Shown: positions 1-7,900, numbered from the stretch's first letter. The stretch is DNA of 37,074 nt from JBGTLA01 sp041744375 (GCA_041744375.1 JBGTLA010000180.1:1-37074); one strand, 5' to 3'. Numbers and translations: made by a program. Notes: generated from the letters alone by a model not told the origin.

Positions 1-272
1 CCGATGCCCACCAGGGCCACCACCGAGAGGACACATCCGGCCAACACGGCCCGCCGTGGCCCGAGGCGGTCGGAGAGTCGTCCTCCGGCGGACCCGGCCA
101 CCGCGCTCACGATGAACGCCCCCGTGACCGCAGCCCCCAGGGCGGCCTCCGAGAACCCGAGCTCGGCCCGGATTTGCACCGCCAGGCCCCCCACGAGGAA
201 TACGGGCAGTGCGGCCAGCACCAAACCCGAAGAGGCGGCCACCAGGGCGAGCGCGGTCTGCGGTCGGTTCAC
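1..272 (-). CDS. MFS transporter, N-terminal part (runs off window)
   Basis: The minus strand is open from a GTG at 272 to the window edge, giving about 90 residues. The translation has two hydrophobic segments rich in Ala, Val, Leu and Gly. They are separated by a loop containing G-R-L-S-D-R-L-G-P-R-R, the motif-A signature between helices 2 and 3 of major facilitator transporters. An in-frame stop lies 16 codons upstream and GTG is the only start codon in between, so the start is well bounded although its ribosome-binding site is weak. The substrate cannot be inferred. About 275 bases with no convincing gene separate it from the rightward gene at 548. Confidence 0.75.
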   Translation of the reverse strand, partial: MNRPQTALALVAASSGLVLAALPVFLVGGLAVQIRAELGFSEAALGAAVTGAFIVSAVAGSAGGRLSDRLGPRRAVLAGCVLSVVALVGI

Positions 273-547
273 AGCCGGGCGTCGTTGGAGCGGCCTTTTC
301 GCCGCGGCCGCTCCGCCTCACCAGCACCAGTCTTGCGGCTGTCGATCTCGCCCCCATCGGGATGGTGGTGGCGGAGTCCCTTCAATGCCTTGATGGGTCT
401 TCCGTCGATTGTCAGTTGCATGGCTCAGGTTCCTGTGGCCGCCGATGTGGACGTTAGACCCATACGGGTGGGGCCCGGAGCAGGTAGAGTGCCGCCAAGG
501 CCCCGGTACCGGAGACGTCGGGGCTCCCTGGAGGTTGACAGCTGATC

Positions 548-1222
548 ATGACGATGAAGATGTTGGGTCCCAACGAGGCAGCCCCGCGTCGGCCTTTCAC
601 GTCACCAGCGTTGTATGAGCGGGATCTGGCCATCTTGGCGTACATGCTTGAAGACCTGCGCGGAATGCTCGGGTTCATGGCCGATGACGCCCTAGGGGTC
701 GTTCCCTACGACAAAGTCGAGTGGTTCGTCCATGGACTGAAGCGACGGGCCGTGGTGTGCAACCCCGTCCAACTCGGCAACTCCACCGAGGACCTGTGTG
801 TGGTGGGTTTCTTCGGCGAGCGCCATCTCGACCGTGACGGCGAGGCCCTCGAAGAGGTCAATGCCGAGTTGATGCTCGAGTTCCGCAGCTACCCCGGCAT
901 CCTGTCGTACAGCTCGATCGAGCTGCCCGATTCGAACTGGGCCAACCTCGTGGTCCACGACCTGCCCGAGGCACGCGAGTACTGGCGGGCGAGCCAGAAG
1001 CATGCCGACGCCGCCACCCGCCTGTCGCCCCTCTTCTACCGTACGGTACGGATCCACAACGGTGTCCTCCCCAAAGGACTGCACGGAGGCCGATCGATCG
1101 TGGTGGAGCGGACGAAGTACTGGGACTTCCGAAGCAAGAAGGTGTGGCAGGCCTTGCGCGAGCTCGATGAGGCGGCCGCGTCCGACCCCGACCGCCCCCG
1201 TGCCATGCACGCGAGTGGATAA
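548..1222 (+). CDS. Unknown soluble protein, 224 aa
   Basis: No family is recognised. The 224-residue protein is hydrophilic, has no signal peptide or membrane helix, and is balanced in acidic and basic residues, as in a globular cytosolic protein. ATG 548 is preceded by GGAGG with a rather long spacing of about 13 nt; an in-frame ATG follows at 554. Its stop overlaps the start of the next gene by 8 bases, so the two are probably translationally coupled and functionally linked. The downstream partner looks like a periplasmic-binding-fold protein, which suggests ligand sensing or small-molecule metabolism. That link is inference only. Confidence 0.7.
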   Translation: MTMKMLGPNEAAPRRPFTSPALYERDLAILAYMLEDLRGMLGFMADDALGVVPYDKVEWFVHGLKRRAVVCNPVQLGNSTEDLCVVGFFGERHLDRDGEALEEVNAELMLEFRSYPGILSYSSIELPDSNWANLVVHDLPEAREYWRASQKHADAATRLSPLFYRTVRIHNGVLPKGLHGGRSIVVERTKYWDFRSKKVWQALRELDEAAASDPDRPRAMHASG

Positions 1223-2000
1223 CCTCGCCTTCGTCTCCAGTCTCGGTTCCAATCTCGACCCGGCGGCGGCGGTGCTGGCGGCGCGAGTCGGCAATGAGCT
1301 GTCGATTCCCACCAGCTTCGACGCTGGCCTCCGCTCCGATCAACGCCGGGCGCGCATCGGAGCGGGCACCGCCGACATCATGTGGATGTGTGGCCTGGAG
1401 GCCGTCCTCTCACTCGACGATGGGGAGCTGAGGGCCGATGTGGTGGCGGCGCCGGTGTTCGCCGGCCAGGCCGACCCGGTGTACCACTCGGTCATCGTGG
1501 TCCCCGCTGACTCCGACTTCGAATCTGTGGAGAGCCTCGCCGGGAGTTTCCTCGTGATCAACGAGACCGGATCGTGGTCGGGGTACCACGCCTTGCGGGC
1601 GCATCTGGCCGAGATCGGTGCCTCCCAGCCGTTCTTCCGCTCGGTGACCACGTCGGGCCATCACCTCGCTTCCCTCGAGATGGTGGCCGGCGGCGGCGCT
1701 GATTGCGCCGCCATCGATCACACCATCTGGGAGCACGCCGCCGGCACTCCTGTGGCCGAGCGTTTGCGGGTGGTCGGACAGACGCGAGATTGGCCGTCGC
1801 CCCCGATCCTGGTATCACACCGGGCACTAGAAGTGCTCGGTGATGGGTTGACACGGGCCCTCATTGGAAGTGGGTCGTACCGCCATGGCTCACGGGGAAC
1901 CGAAGTGGAGACCATCTTGTCTCGTCGCATCGGCGACTACGAGGTGATCAAGCGAACGATGGACGAGCTCGGTCCGGTCCCGGGCGACCTCAGCCGGTGA
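1215..2000 (+). CDS. PhnD-like substrate-binding protein without signal peptide
   Basis: A 261-residue protein starting at GTG 1215, inside the last codons of the upstream gene. The fold resembles PhnD/SsuA-type binding proteins: an opening strand with S-S-L-G-S-N, a central A-D-I-M-W-M-C-G segment, the segment V-Y-H-S-V-I-V-V-P, then S-L-A-G-S-F-L-V-I-N-E and a later A-A-I-D-H. The usual secretion signal and lipobox are absent and no ABC permease or ATPase is nearby. It may be a cytosolic binding or sensor protein, or a member recruited as an enzyme. The 3' end overlaps the convergent lipoprotein gene by 11 bases. Confidence 0.7.
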   Translation: MDNLAFVSSLGSNLDPAAAVLAARVGNELSIPTSFDAGLRSDQRRARIGAGTADIMWMCGLEAVLSLDDGELRADVVAAPVFAGQADPVYHSVIVVPADSDFESVESLAGSFLVINETGSWSGYHALRAHLAEIGASQPFFRSVTTSGHHLASLEMVAGGGADCAAIDHTIWEHAAGTPVAERLRVVGQTRDWPSPPILVSHRALEVLGDGLTRALIGSGSYRHGSRGTEVETILSRRIGDYEVIKRTMDELGPVPGDLSR

Positions 2001-2424
2001 CGCCCAGCGCTTCCGGCAGCACGCCGTCGAGCAACTCATCCCAGTCGTAGATGCCGCAGCCGTTGGCCCGGTCGATCGTGGTGTCGACTGATTGACCGTC
2101 GAGAGTTCCGACGATGGTGGCGGTGTCGGGCCCGCCGTACTGCTCCGTGCAGACTTGATCCCGAGGGGGCCCGTCGACGAGCCGAGTGAACGCCTCCGGA
2201 TCCGCCAGGGCCGAACAGGCGGCGGTGGCGTCGATTCCGGCTTCGCCTCCCGTTGTCGCCGCCGACTCGGCTCGACAGGAGATTCGATAGGTGATGGTAT
2301 CGCGGTCGGGATGTTCGACTGTGATGTCGAGATCGGCGACCGGTAGATCGTCGGGAGGCGTCGACTCGCCCCCGCACGCGGCCAAGACGCTCAAGAGCAG
2401 GATCGAAGGTAAGAGGTGGCGCAT
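1990..2424 (-). CDS. Lipoprotein with subtilisin-inhibitor (SSI)-like domain
   Basis: A 144-residue protein with an N-terminal signal ending in L-A-A-C-G-G, a classic lipobox that places the acylated Cys near residue 17. The mature part has four further cysteines. Its C-terminal half contains C-T-E-Q-Y-G-G-P and, later, N-G-C-G-I-Y-D-W-D, the pattern of the Streptomyces subtilisin inhibitor family (C-T-x-x-Y-G-G-P ... R-x-N-G-C-E-x-x-R-W). SSI proteins block secreted serine proteases. Here the domain would be membrane-tethered on the outer face. The ribosome-binding site AAAGGA precedes ATG 2424. Inhibitor activity is not proven, because many SSI-like lipoproteins lack a defined reactive loop. 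Confidence 0.7.
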   Translation of the reverse strand: MRHLLPSILLLSVLAACGGESTPPDDLPVADLDITVEHPDRDTITYRISCRAESAATTGGEAGIDATAACSALADPEAFTRLVDGPPRDQVCTEQYGGPDTATIVGTLDGQSVDTTIDRANGCGIYDWDELLDGVLPEALGVTG

Positions 2425-2497
2425 GGGTTCCTTTCGGGCTTGTTGCCATTTCGACGTGCGTCCTCGAACTACGGTTCCAGATCCGGTGGCACACGCG

Positions 2498-2525
2498 ACT
2501 CGAGCCCCCCGGAGAGGGCTCGAGT
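2498..2525 (-). terminator. Perfect 10-bp hairpin downstream of the membrane protein gene
   Basis: ACTCGAGCCC (2498-2507) pairs perfectly with GGGCTCGAGT (2516-2525) around an 8-nt loop. It lies 18 nt beyond the stop of the gene at 2544-3080. There is no U-tract, as is common for actinobacterial intrinsic terminators. Confidence 0.7.
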
Positions 2526-2543
2526 GGATGGGGTGGTCCGACC

Positions 2544-3080
2544 TCAGAGGAGGACGGCCCGCTTGCGGATGTGGAAGAACACCAAGCCGGTGGCGACCAG
2601 GGTCAGTCCGACTGCGATCGCCATGGCGGATAGTGCGTATGCGATGATGCCGAGGCCGAGGGCAGTGGTCAGGGTGGTGGCGTTGAACCAGGAGGCACGG
2701 GCCTCGTTGGGGACCATAACCGCCTCTCCACTTTCGTCGAGCACGGCTTGTCCGGACTCATCCACCTGGGGGATCATCCGGGGCATCTCGGCGTAGTAGA
2801 GGCCGTCGGTGCCGCGCAGCTGGTGGAAGGTGATGATGTCGCTCTGCGCCCACATGGTGAAGGGGCCCCGCACGTTGGCTTCGGGGATAGCGGCGTCGTC
2901 GGGGGTGACCACGTTTTGGACCGCAGCCTGATCCCAGGTGTACCACACCCCGAACACGCCGCCGGCAACGGAGCCGATTCCGACGACCATGGCGAGAATG
3001 CCGGCGGTGAGAAGGATCAAGCTCTTGCGGAGGGGCGCTGTCTCCTGGGGGGTAGTCCTCGTGGTGTCGATGACAGTCAT
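2544..3080 (-). CDS. Membrane protein with two TM helices and an extracytoplasmic loop, 178 aa
   Basis: One hydrophobic helix lies near residues 18-45 and a second near 135-165, followed by a short basic tail (H-I-R-K-R). About 90 polar residues between them should face outside. Family unknown. ATG 3080 has a purine-rich GAGAGA upstream. The loop contains two near-identical short repeats (D-E-S-G-Q-A-V and D-E-S-G-E-A-V). It could be an assembly or sensory membrane protein; nothing in the sequence decides this. It ends at its own hairpin terminator and appears monocistronic. Confidence 0.75.
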   Translation of the reverse strand: MTVIDTTRTTPQETAPLRKSLILLTAGILAMVVGIGSVAGGVFGVWYTWDQAAVQNVVTPDDAAIPEANVRGPFTMWAQSDIITFHQLRGTDGLYYAEMPRMIPQVDESGQAVLDESGEAVMVPNEARASWFNATTLTTALGLGIIAYALSAMAIAVGLTLVATGLVFFHIRKRAVLL

Positions 3081-3407
3081 TTCTGTCTCTCTTTCATGTA
3101 GAGATGCCTGATGAATGGATCTTGGCGTGCCGCGCCGTTGGATACGAGGGGCGAAGGTCCCCCCTGAGCTGCCGATCGGCCCAGAACGGTCAGGACCTAG
3201 GGACGGGCGGATTGGGACGACTGCAGGAACCGGAGCCGCTCTACCGGGGCGCTCCCTGGCCTGGCCGGCCGTCTATCCGTGCGTTCCCCTAGCACCGTGT
3301 TGAATAACAGGGGAAGCCCGACCCCGAGCTCATAAGAGGCCCTGGTAGTAGGACTGGCGTGGATGGCTGGAACGAATTGTTCAACGCTGTTCTCCGGGGC
3401 TCGGGCC
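3081..3407. other. 327-nt region without a convincing gene
   Basis: No open frame here looks coding. It holds the upstream region of the leftward membrane protein gene (3080) and the 3' flank of the leftward gene ending at 3408. One 7-bp inverted repeat is visible, TTCCCCT (3284-3290) with AGGGGAA (3309-3315). It encloses a second small dyad, TGTT-gaat-AACA. Either could be an operator or the terminator for the 3408 gene. Confidence 0.5.
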
Positions 3408-3860
3408 TCAGAGGCGACCAGGGCGGGTGGTGACTCCGAAATAGCTGCCGGAGCTGCGGCCCGAGATGCGTTCGAGCGACACCTTTACCACGATGCCCGC
3501 CTCGGGAAGAACCGCTCCCGGGCTGAAGGGAGAACCGAGCAGCGGGCGGTACTTGGCCAACAACCCGGCGATGATCTCTTGGGCGTCGTGATCGTCTTCG
3601 ACTTCGCTGGCCCTGCCCCAGGCGATCACCGACTCCCACCCTCCCCCGTCACCGAATTCACTCACCTCGATGCAAACCTCGGGATTGGCGCGAATGGCGT
3701 CCATCCGCCTGCCGGCGCCGGTTCGGAAGCACACGTGGTTTTCGATCAGGACATACGACAGCGGCGAAACGTAGGGCCGGTCATCGTCGACGACCCCGAG
3801 GTGGGCCACCTTGGACCTGTCGAGCAGTTGACGGCATTGGTCCGGCGCTAGCTCGTCCAT
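3408..3860 (-). CDS. Pyridoxamine 5'-phosphate oxidase-family (FMN-binding split barrel) protein
   Basis: A 150-residue protein with the opening L-x-x-x-x-V-A-H-L-G-V-V-D-D-D-R-P-Y-V-S-P-L-S-Y, characteristic of small split-barrel flavin/F420-binding proteins, and a central I-A-W-G-R-A-S-E-V strand. Actinobacterial members bind FMN, F420 or haem. Several belong to the DosR dormancy regulon of mycobacteria, and the DevR-like regulator gene lies just upstream on the same strand (4557-3901), 40 bases away. That placement fits a shared redox-stress role but is inference. The start ATG 3860 has AGGTAGGG upstream. Confidence 0.85.
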   Translation of the reverse strand: MDELAPDQCRQLLDRSKVAHLGVVDDDRPYVSPLSYVLIENHVCFRTGAGRRMDAIRANPEVCIEVSEFGDGGGWESVIAWGRASEVEDDHDAQEIIAGLLAKYRPLLGSPFSPGAVLPEAGIVVKVSLERISGRSSGSYFGVTTRPGRL

Positions 3861-3900
3861 GGCTTGACCCTACCTCGCGGGTTTCGCTTCGGTCGAGCGA

Positions 3901-4557
3901 TCACCACTCTTCGGGGTCTCCCTGACCGCCTTGCAGTCGGGCGACGTAGGCGGCGGCCTCGCTGCGATTGCTCATGCCCATCTTCGCCAGGACCGTGGAC
4001 ACGTAGTTCTTGACGGTCTTCTCGGCCAGGAACATCTCGTCGGCGATCTGGCGATTCGTCAAGCCCGCGGCGATGTGCTCGACGATTTTGCGTTCCTGGT
4101 CGGTGAGGGACGAGAGGCGAGGATCCTCGCGCGAACCGTGGCGCAGTCGATCGAAGAGGCGTTCCACCATCGCCTGATCGAGCAGCGACTCACCCGCCGC
4201 CACCCGGCGGATATCGCCGATGAGCTCGGTGCCCTTGATCCGTTTCAGCACGTACCCCGAGGCGCCGGCCATGATCGAAGCCATCAGCGCCTCCTCATCG
4301 GCATACGAGGTGAGCATGAGCACCCGTATGTCGGGGAAGGCGGCCCGGATGTCGCGACAGGCCTCGATACCCGACGCCTCGGGCATACGCACGTCCATCA
4401 CGACCACATCGGGCTCATCCAGCCCGGAGCGGCGCACGGCTTCCTCGGCAGAGCCTGCCTCACCGACCACCTCGATGTCGTCGTGGCTGTCGAGCATCGC
4501 CGCCAACCCGGCGCGAACGATCTCGTGGTCATCGACGATGAGAATACGGATGCTCAT
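3901..4557 (-). CDS. DevR/DosR-like LuxR-family response regulator
   Basis: A 218-residue NarL/FixJ-type response regulator. The receiver domain (1-120) has the acidic pair D9-D10, phospho-acceptor D55 in V-V-V-M-D-V-R-M-P, the T-S pair after V-L-M-L and a Lys in G-Y-V-L-K. The LuxR-type HTH occupies roughly 147-210, with L-T-D-Q-E-R and the recognition region A-E-K-T-V-K-N-Y-V-S-T. This is the same order and style as mycobacterial DevR. The gene is divergent from the kinase at 4606, and the space between them carries a perfect inverted repeat, a plausible autoregulatory site. DevR boxes matching the mycobacterial consensus were not found by eye. Confidence 0.9.
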   Translation of the reverse strand: MSIRILIVDDHEIVRAGLAAMLDSHDDIEVVGEAGSAEEAVRRSGLDEPDVVVMDVRMPEASGIEACRDIRAAFPDIRVLMLTSYADEEALMASIMAGASGYVLKRIKGTELIGDIRRVAAGESLLDQAMVERLFDRLRHGSREDPRLSSLTDQERKIVEHIAAGLTNRQIADEMFLAEKTVKNYVSTVLAKMGMSNRSEAAAYVARLQGGQGDPEEW

Positions 4558-4562
4558 GGTCC

Positions 4563-4599
4563 CAGGCTACCGCCCGAGACCGTCATGACCGGTAGCCTG
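4563..4599. promoter_or_regulatory. 9-bp perfect inverted repeat between divergent devR- and devS-like genes
   Basis: CAGGCTACC (4563-4571) is the exact reverse complement of GGTAGCCTG (4591-4599), with a 19-nt spacer. It fills the gap between the regulator start (4557) and the kinase start if the latter is GTG 4606. It would be coding if the kinase began at ATG 4585. It could be a shared operator or an mRNA stem. Confidence 0.5.
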
Positions 4600-4605
4600 A
4601 GGGCC

Positions 4606-5718
4606 GTGACCGCCCAGATCCCCATCGACCGTCTCAAAGCCCTCACCGAAGCGGCCGCCAGCGTGGTGGGCACCGCCCAGCTCGAGAATCTGCTGGGGCG
4701 CCTCGTGGAGACCGCCCGTGAAACGACGGGTGCCCGTTATGCCGCCTTGGGTGTGCTGGGAGAGCACAAGACGATGATCGAGTTCGTGCATCGGGGGATA
4801 GGCGCCGCCACCGTTGCCAAGATCGGCCACCTCCCCGAGGGTCGCGGCGTTCTCGGCATCCTGATACGCGACCGGCACACGATCCGGCTGGAACGGATTT
4901 CGGATCATCCCGATTCGGTCGGGTTTCCAGAACACCACCCGCCCATGGATTCGTTCTTGGGTGTGCCGGTGGGTACGGCGCAAGTAGCTTTCGGGAACCT
5001 CTATCTGACAGAGAAGGAGGGGGGATTCACGGAGGAAGATGAAGTGCTCGTCGGCGCCCTGGCGGCCATCGCCGGATCTGCCGTGGAGACCACGCGGCTC
5101 AGATCCCGACTCGGTCACCTGGCGGTGCTCGAGGATCGTCAGAGGATCGGGCGTGATCTCCACGACTCGATCATCCAGGACCTGTTCGCCACCGGTCTGG
5201 AGCTGCAGGGTCTGGCCACTCGAGCCGATGCCGGGGCCGTTTCCGAACAACTCGACCAGGCCGTCGACCGGATCGACGCCATTATTGAAGCCCTGCGCCG
5301 GGTGGTGGCCGACCTGGGGCGAAGCGGAGACAAGTCCACGTTCGAGGAGGCACTCCGATTGCACGTCCGCCAGTTGGCCCGTCCGCACGACTCGGTGGTG
5401 GTCGTCACGGTCGAGCCGATGGACATCGATCTCGGTGCCGATCTGACCGACGAGGTCTTGCCCATCGTGGGAGAGGCGTTGTCTAACGCTCTGCGGCACT
5501 CCGATAGCCCGGTGGTCGAGGTGGTGGTCGAGTTCTTGTCCGATCGTCTGGTGCTGTCGGTGACCGACCAGGGAAGCGGGTTCGACCCGTCCGCAGTCAC
5601 CCCGGGGATGGGTCTGGGGAATCTGGAGACCCGAGCGCAAAGGCTGGGCGGGCAGCTGTCCGTGCGTTCGGTGAAAGGAGCAGGGACGGTGGTGGAAGTG
5701 GTCCTGCCGGTGAGCTGA
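4606..5718 (+). CDS. DosS/DevS-like haem-GAF sensor histidine kinase with a single GAF domain
   Basis: Predicted 370 residues from GTG 4606; ATG 4585 is the longer alternative. A GAF domain spans roughly 10-160, with the DosS signature G-F-P-x-H-H-P-P-M-x-S-F-L-G-V-P. The His of H-P-P-M (residue 111) and the Tyr of N-L-Y-L-T (133) are 22 residues apart, the spacing of haem ligand His149 and distal Tyr171 in mycobacterial DosS. The HisKA_3 box R-D-L-H-D-S-I-I-Q-D-L-F-A is followed by an HATPase domain with N box (E-A-L-S-N-A-L-R-H), D-x-G-x-G and G-L-G-N-L. Family knowledge predicts an O2/NO/CO or redox sensor phosphorylating the divergent DevR-like regulator. Mycobacterial DosS and DosT have two GAF domains; this protein has one. 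Confidence 0.9.
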   Translation: MTAQIPIDRLKALTEAAASVVGTAQLENLLGRLVETARETTGARYAALGVLGEHKTMIEFVHRGIGAATVAKIGHLPEGRGVLGILIRDRHTIRLERISDHPDSVGFPEHHPPMDSFLGVPVGTAQVAFGNLYLTEKEGGFTEEDEVLVGALAAIAGSAVETTRLRSRLGHLAVLEDRQRIGRDLHDSIIQDLFATGLELQGLATRADAGAVSEQLDQAVDRIDAIIEALRRVVADLGRSGDKSTFEEALRLHVRQLARPHDSVVVVTVEPMDIDLGADLTDEVLPIVGEALSNALRHSDSPVVEVVVEFLSDRLVLSVTDQGSGFDPSAVTPGMGLGNLETRAQRLGGQLSVRSVKGAGTVVEVVLPVS

Positions 5719-5722
5719 ACCG

Positions 5723-6193
5723 TCATTCCCCGTTGAGGGCCCTGACCTGTTCGTCGGATTCGATCGTCGCCGCTACCCGATCGACCCAGTCGGCCACAGT
5801 CGCTCGGGCCAAGCCCGCCAGCATCACCCGGTCCACGACGGCTCCGATGGCGCCCATGGGGGGGCGGTAGGAGGCGAGGAGACGCAGACGCGAGGAGTCT
5901 TCCCCCAAGGGACTCATCTCCAGCTGTCCGTCGAGACGCGGAAAGAGCGACTCGGCACCGGTCGCCCGCCACGTCACCGGCAGGGAAAGACGATGCCGGC
6001 TGAGGTTCGGCTTTCCCACGGCCACGATGACCTCTTTGGCGAGCGGGCGGAGCGGGCCAACTCGGCTTTTCAGGTCCTCGCCGCGACGGTAGGCAGCACC
6101 GCCGAGGTCTTCCCACCCTGCGATCCCCGCCAAGAGTCGGCGGCCAGCTTCCGAGTAGGGCCGACCCACTGTCACGTCGTATTCGACGAACAC
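5723..6193 (-). CDS. Unknown 156-aa protein, possibly SRPBCC-like
   Basis: The frame begins at GTG 6193 and ends 4 bases from the stop of the convergent kinase. The order F-V-E-Y-D-V-T-V near the N-terminus, alternating strands, L-P-V-T-W-R-A-T-G in the middle, then R-L-R-L-L-A-S-Y and a final amphipathic helix (V-A-D-W-V-D-R-V-A-A-T-I) resembles small SRPBCC/START-type ligand-binding proteins. The match is by pattern only. There is no signal peptide or membrane segment. Its position next to the DevR/DevS pair suggests a stress link, unproven. Confidence 0.6.
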   Translation of the reverse strand: MFVEYDVTVGRPYSEAGRRLLAGIAGWEDLGGAAYRRGEDLKSRVGPLRPLAKEVIVAVGKPNLSRHRLSLPVTWRATGAESLFPRLDGQLEMSPLGEDSSRLRLLASYRPPMGAIGAVVDRVMLAGLARATVADWVDRVAATIESDEQVRALNGE

Positions 6194-6310
6194 TTGCAGT
6201 CCCGGTTGGGGGTGGTCGTTGCGATGCTGAACCTTCCGGTAGTCAAAGGGATAGTCGTTCAGATGCGGCTGAGTACCGACCAGGTTCGGCGTCGGCGCCG
6301 GACCGGCCTA

Positions 6311-6347
6311 GGGCCAGAGGTCACGGTGGGACCGGGACCTCTGACCC
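6311..6347. promoter_or_regulatory. 12-bp imperfect inverted repeat upstream of the multicopper oxidase
   Basis: GGGCCAGAGGTC (6311-6322) faces GACCTCTGACCC (6336-6347) across 13 nt. Eleven of twelve positions pair and the inner eight are perfect. It sits 64 nt before ATG 6411 in the 217-nt gap between divergent genes, where a copper- or redox-responsive operator would be expected. Confidence 0.45.
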
Positions 6348-6410
6348 TGGAACTGGGGGTGGCCGCTGAAGAGCATGTCCCATGTTGAATTGTCTAGAGA
6401 AGGACCTTTG

Positions 6411-7793
6411 ATGACCGCGCCCGAAAACAGCTCCAAGACCTTCGACCGCTTCCTGCTGGTGCTGGCGCTCATGGGCTTCGCCACCCTGGTGTTGGCCATC
6501 GTGGCGTCCGTCCGTGCCCCCGGCCTCGCATCCGCGGAGCCTGCTCCCACAGCTGCGGCCTCCGGGATGGTCGAGGCCACCCTCACGTTGAGCGAATTCG
6601 CCATCCAGGGCGACCTGTCGATACCAGCGGGACATGTGGTTTTCGAGCTGGTCAACGTCGGGACCCAGATCCACAACGTGGTCATCGAGAACGGTCCCTC
6701 CTCGGTGGATGTGGCGGGGGGCCAAACCGTGTCCTTCGACGCGGGTGAGCTGGCGCCGGGCACCTACACGATCTTCTGTGACCTGGCCGGACACCGAGAG
6801 TCGGGCATGGAAGCCGTCCTCGTGGTGGGTGAGTCCGACGCCGCCCCCACCGGACATGCCGCTCACCGCGAAATGACGCCCACTGAGATGGATCAGAAGA
6901 TGGTGGACTCGATGCTCGCCTTCCCCGCCGAGACGGAGGGGATCGGCAACCAGATACTGGAGCCGACCGAGGTGAGGGCCGACGGGACCAAACTCTTCGA
7001 CCTGACGGCTTCGGTGATCCCCTGGGAAGTCGCTCCCGGCGAGTTCGTGGACGCCTGGGCCTACAACGGCCAGGTGCCGGGGCCGTGGATCAAACTGGAT
7101 GTGGGCGACATGGTCGAGATCACCCTGCTCAACGAGACCCCGATGGCGACCGACATCCATTTCCACGGTCTCAAGCTGCCCAACGAGATGGACGGGGTCG
7201 CTCCCTATACCCAGGACCCGATCGCTCCCGGCGAGTCGTTCACGTATGTTTTCGAGGCCGAAGAACCGGCGATCGGCATGTACCACGCTCACTTCCACGG
7301 TCAGATCGCCGTCCCCAACGGCCTCTTCGCTGCCATCACGATTGGGGAGACACCGATACCGCGCGGTCAGACCATCTCGGGGGTGGAGATACCCGCCGAC
7401 CTCGAGATCGCCCAGGAGATCCCGATGGTGCTCAACGATGCGGGGGTGATCGGCCTGAGCCTCAACGGCAAGTCCTTTCCCGCCACCGAGCCCTATTTCG
7501 CCACGGAAGGGGAATGGCTTGTCTACCACTACTACAACGAGGGACTGCAGGTCCACCCCATGCATCAGCATCAGTTCTTCCAGCTGGTGTTCGCCAAAGA
7601 CGGGATCCCCCTCGATCAGCCCTACTGGGCAGACACGGTCAACGTTGCTCCCGGTGAGCGGTATTCGGTGCTGATACATGCCGACCGGCCCGGGGTGTGG
7701 GTGTGGCACTGCCACATCCTCAACCATGTCGAGCGGGCCGAAGGCATGTTCGGGATGGCCACCGCCCTCATCGTTGCCCCCGGCGACTCCTGA
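6411..7793 (+). CDS. Membrane-anchored cupredoxin-multicopper oxidase fusion
   Basis: Predicted 460 residues. ATG 6411 is preceded by AGAAGGA. A hydrophobic anchor (14-34) precedes a plastocyanin-like domain with a complete type-1 copper set: H88, C123, H128 and M133 in F-C-D-L-A-G-H-R-E-S-G-M. The rest has all four multicopper oxidase motifs in order: H-F-H-G, H-A-H-F-H-G, H-P-M-H-Q-H, and H-C-H-I-L-N-H-V-E-R-A-E-G-M, which supplies the second type-1 site plus trinuclear ligands. The layout is therefore one electron-relay cupredoxin followed by a two-domain laccase-like oxidase. The family couples substrate or metal oxidation to O2 reduction on the outer face; some relatives are nitrite reductases. 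Substrate unknown. An inverted repeat lies upstream. Confidence 0.9.
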   Translation: MTAPENSSKTFDRFLLVLALMGFATLVLAIVASVRAPGLASAEPAPTAAASGMVEATLTLSEFAIQGDLSIPAGHVVFELVNVGTQIHNVVIENGPSSVDVAGGQTVSFDAGELAPGTYTIFCDLAGHRESGMEAVLVVGESDAAPTGHAAHREMTPTEMDQKMVDSMLAFPAETEGIGNQILEPTEVRADGTKLFDLTASVIPWEVAPGEFVDAWAYNGQVPGPWIKLDVGDMVEITLLNETPMATDIHFHGLKLPNEMDGVAPYTQDPIAPGESFTYVFEAEEPAIGMYHAHFHGQIAVPNGLFAAITIGETPIPRGQTISGVEIPADLEIAQEIPMVLNDAGVIGLSLNGKSFPATEPYFATEGEWLVYHYYNEGLQVHPMHQHQFFQLVFAKDGIPLDQPYWADTVNVAPGERYSVLIHADRPGVWVWHCHILNHVERAEGMFGMATALIVAPGDS

Positions 7794-7900
7794 GCCGCAG
7801 CCGACTCCTGAGCAACAGTCGGGGGCACGGTCCCTCCGACTTCTCAGGTCGTTGCGGCCCTTTCGCTCGGAGCAGATGCGGTGTTGCTACGGTGCCCACG

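Noticed and set aside
3931..4605. A long rightward protein that includes the kinase with a 200-residue N-terminal extension
   Set aside because: The extension is antisense to the response regulator and rich in His/Arg/Gly, typical of a shadow frame.
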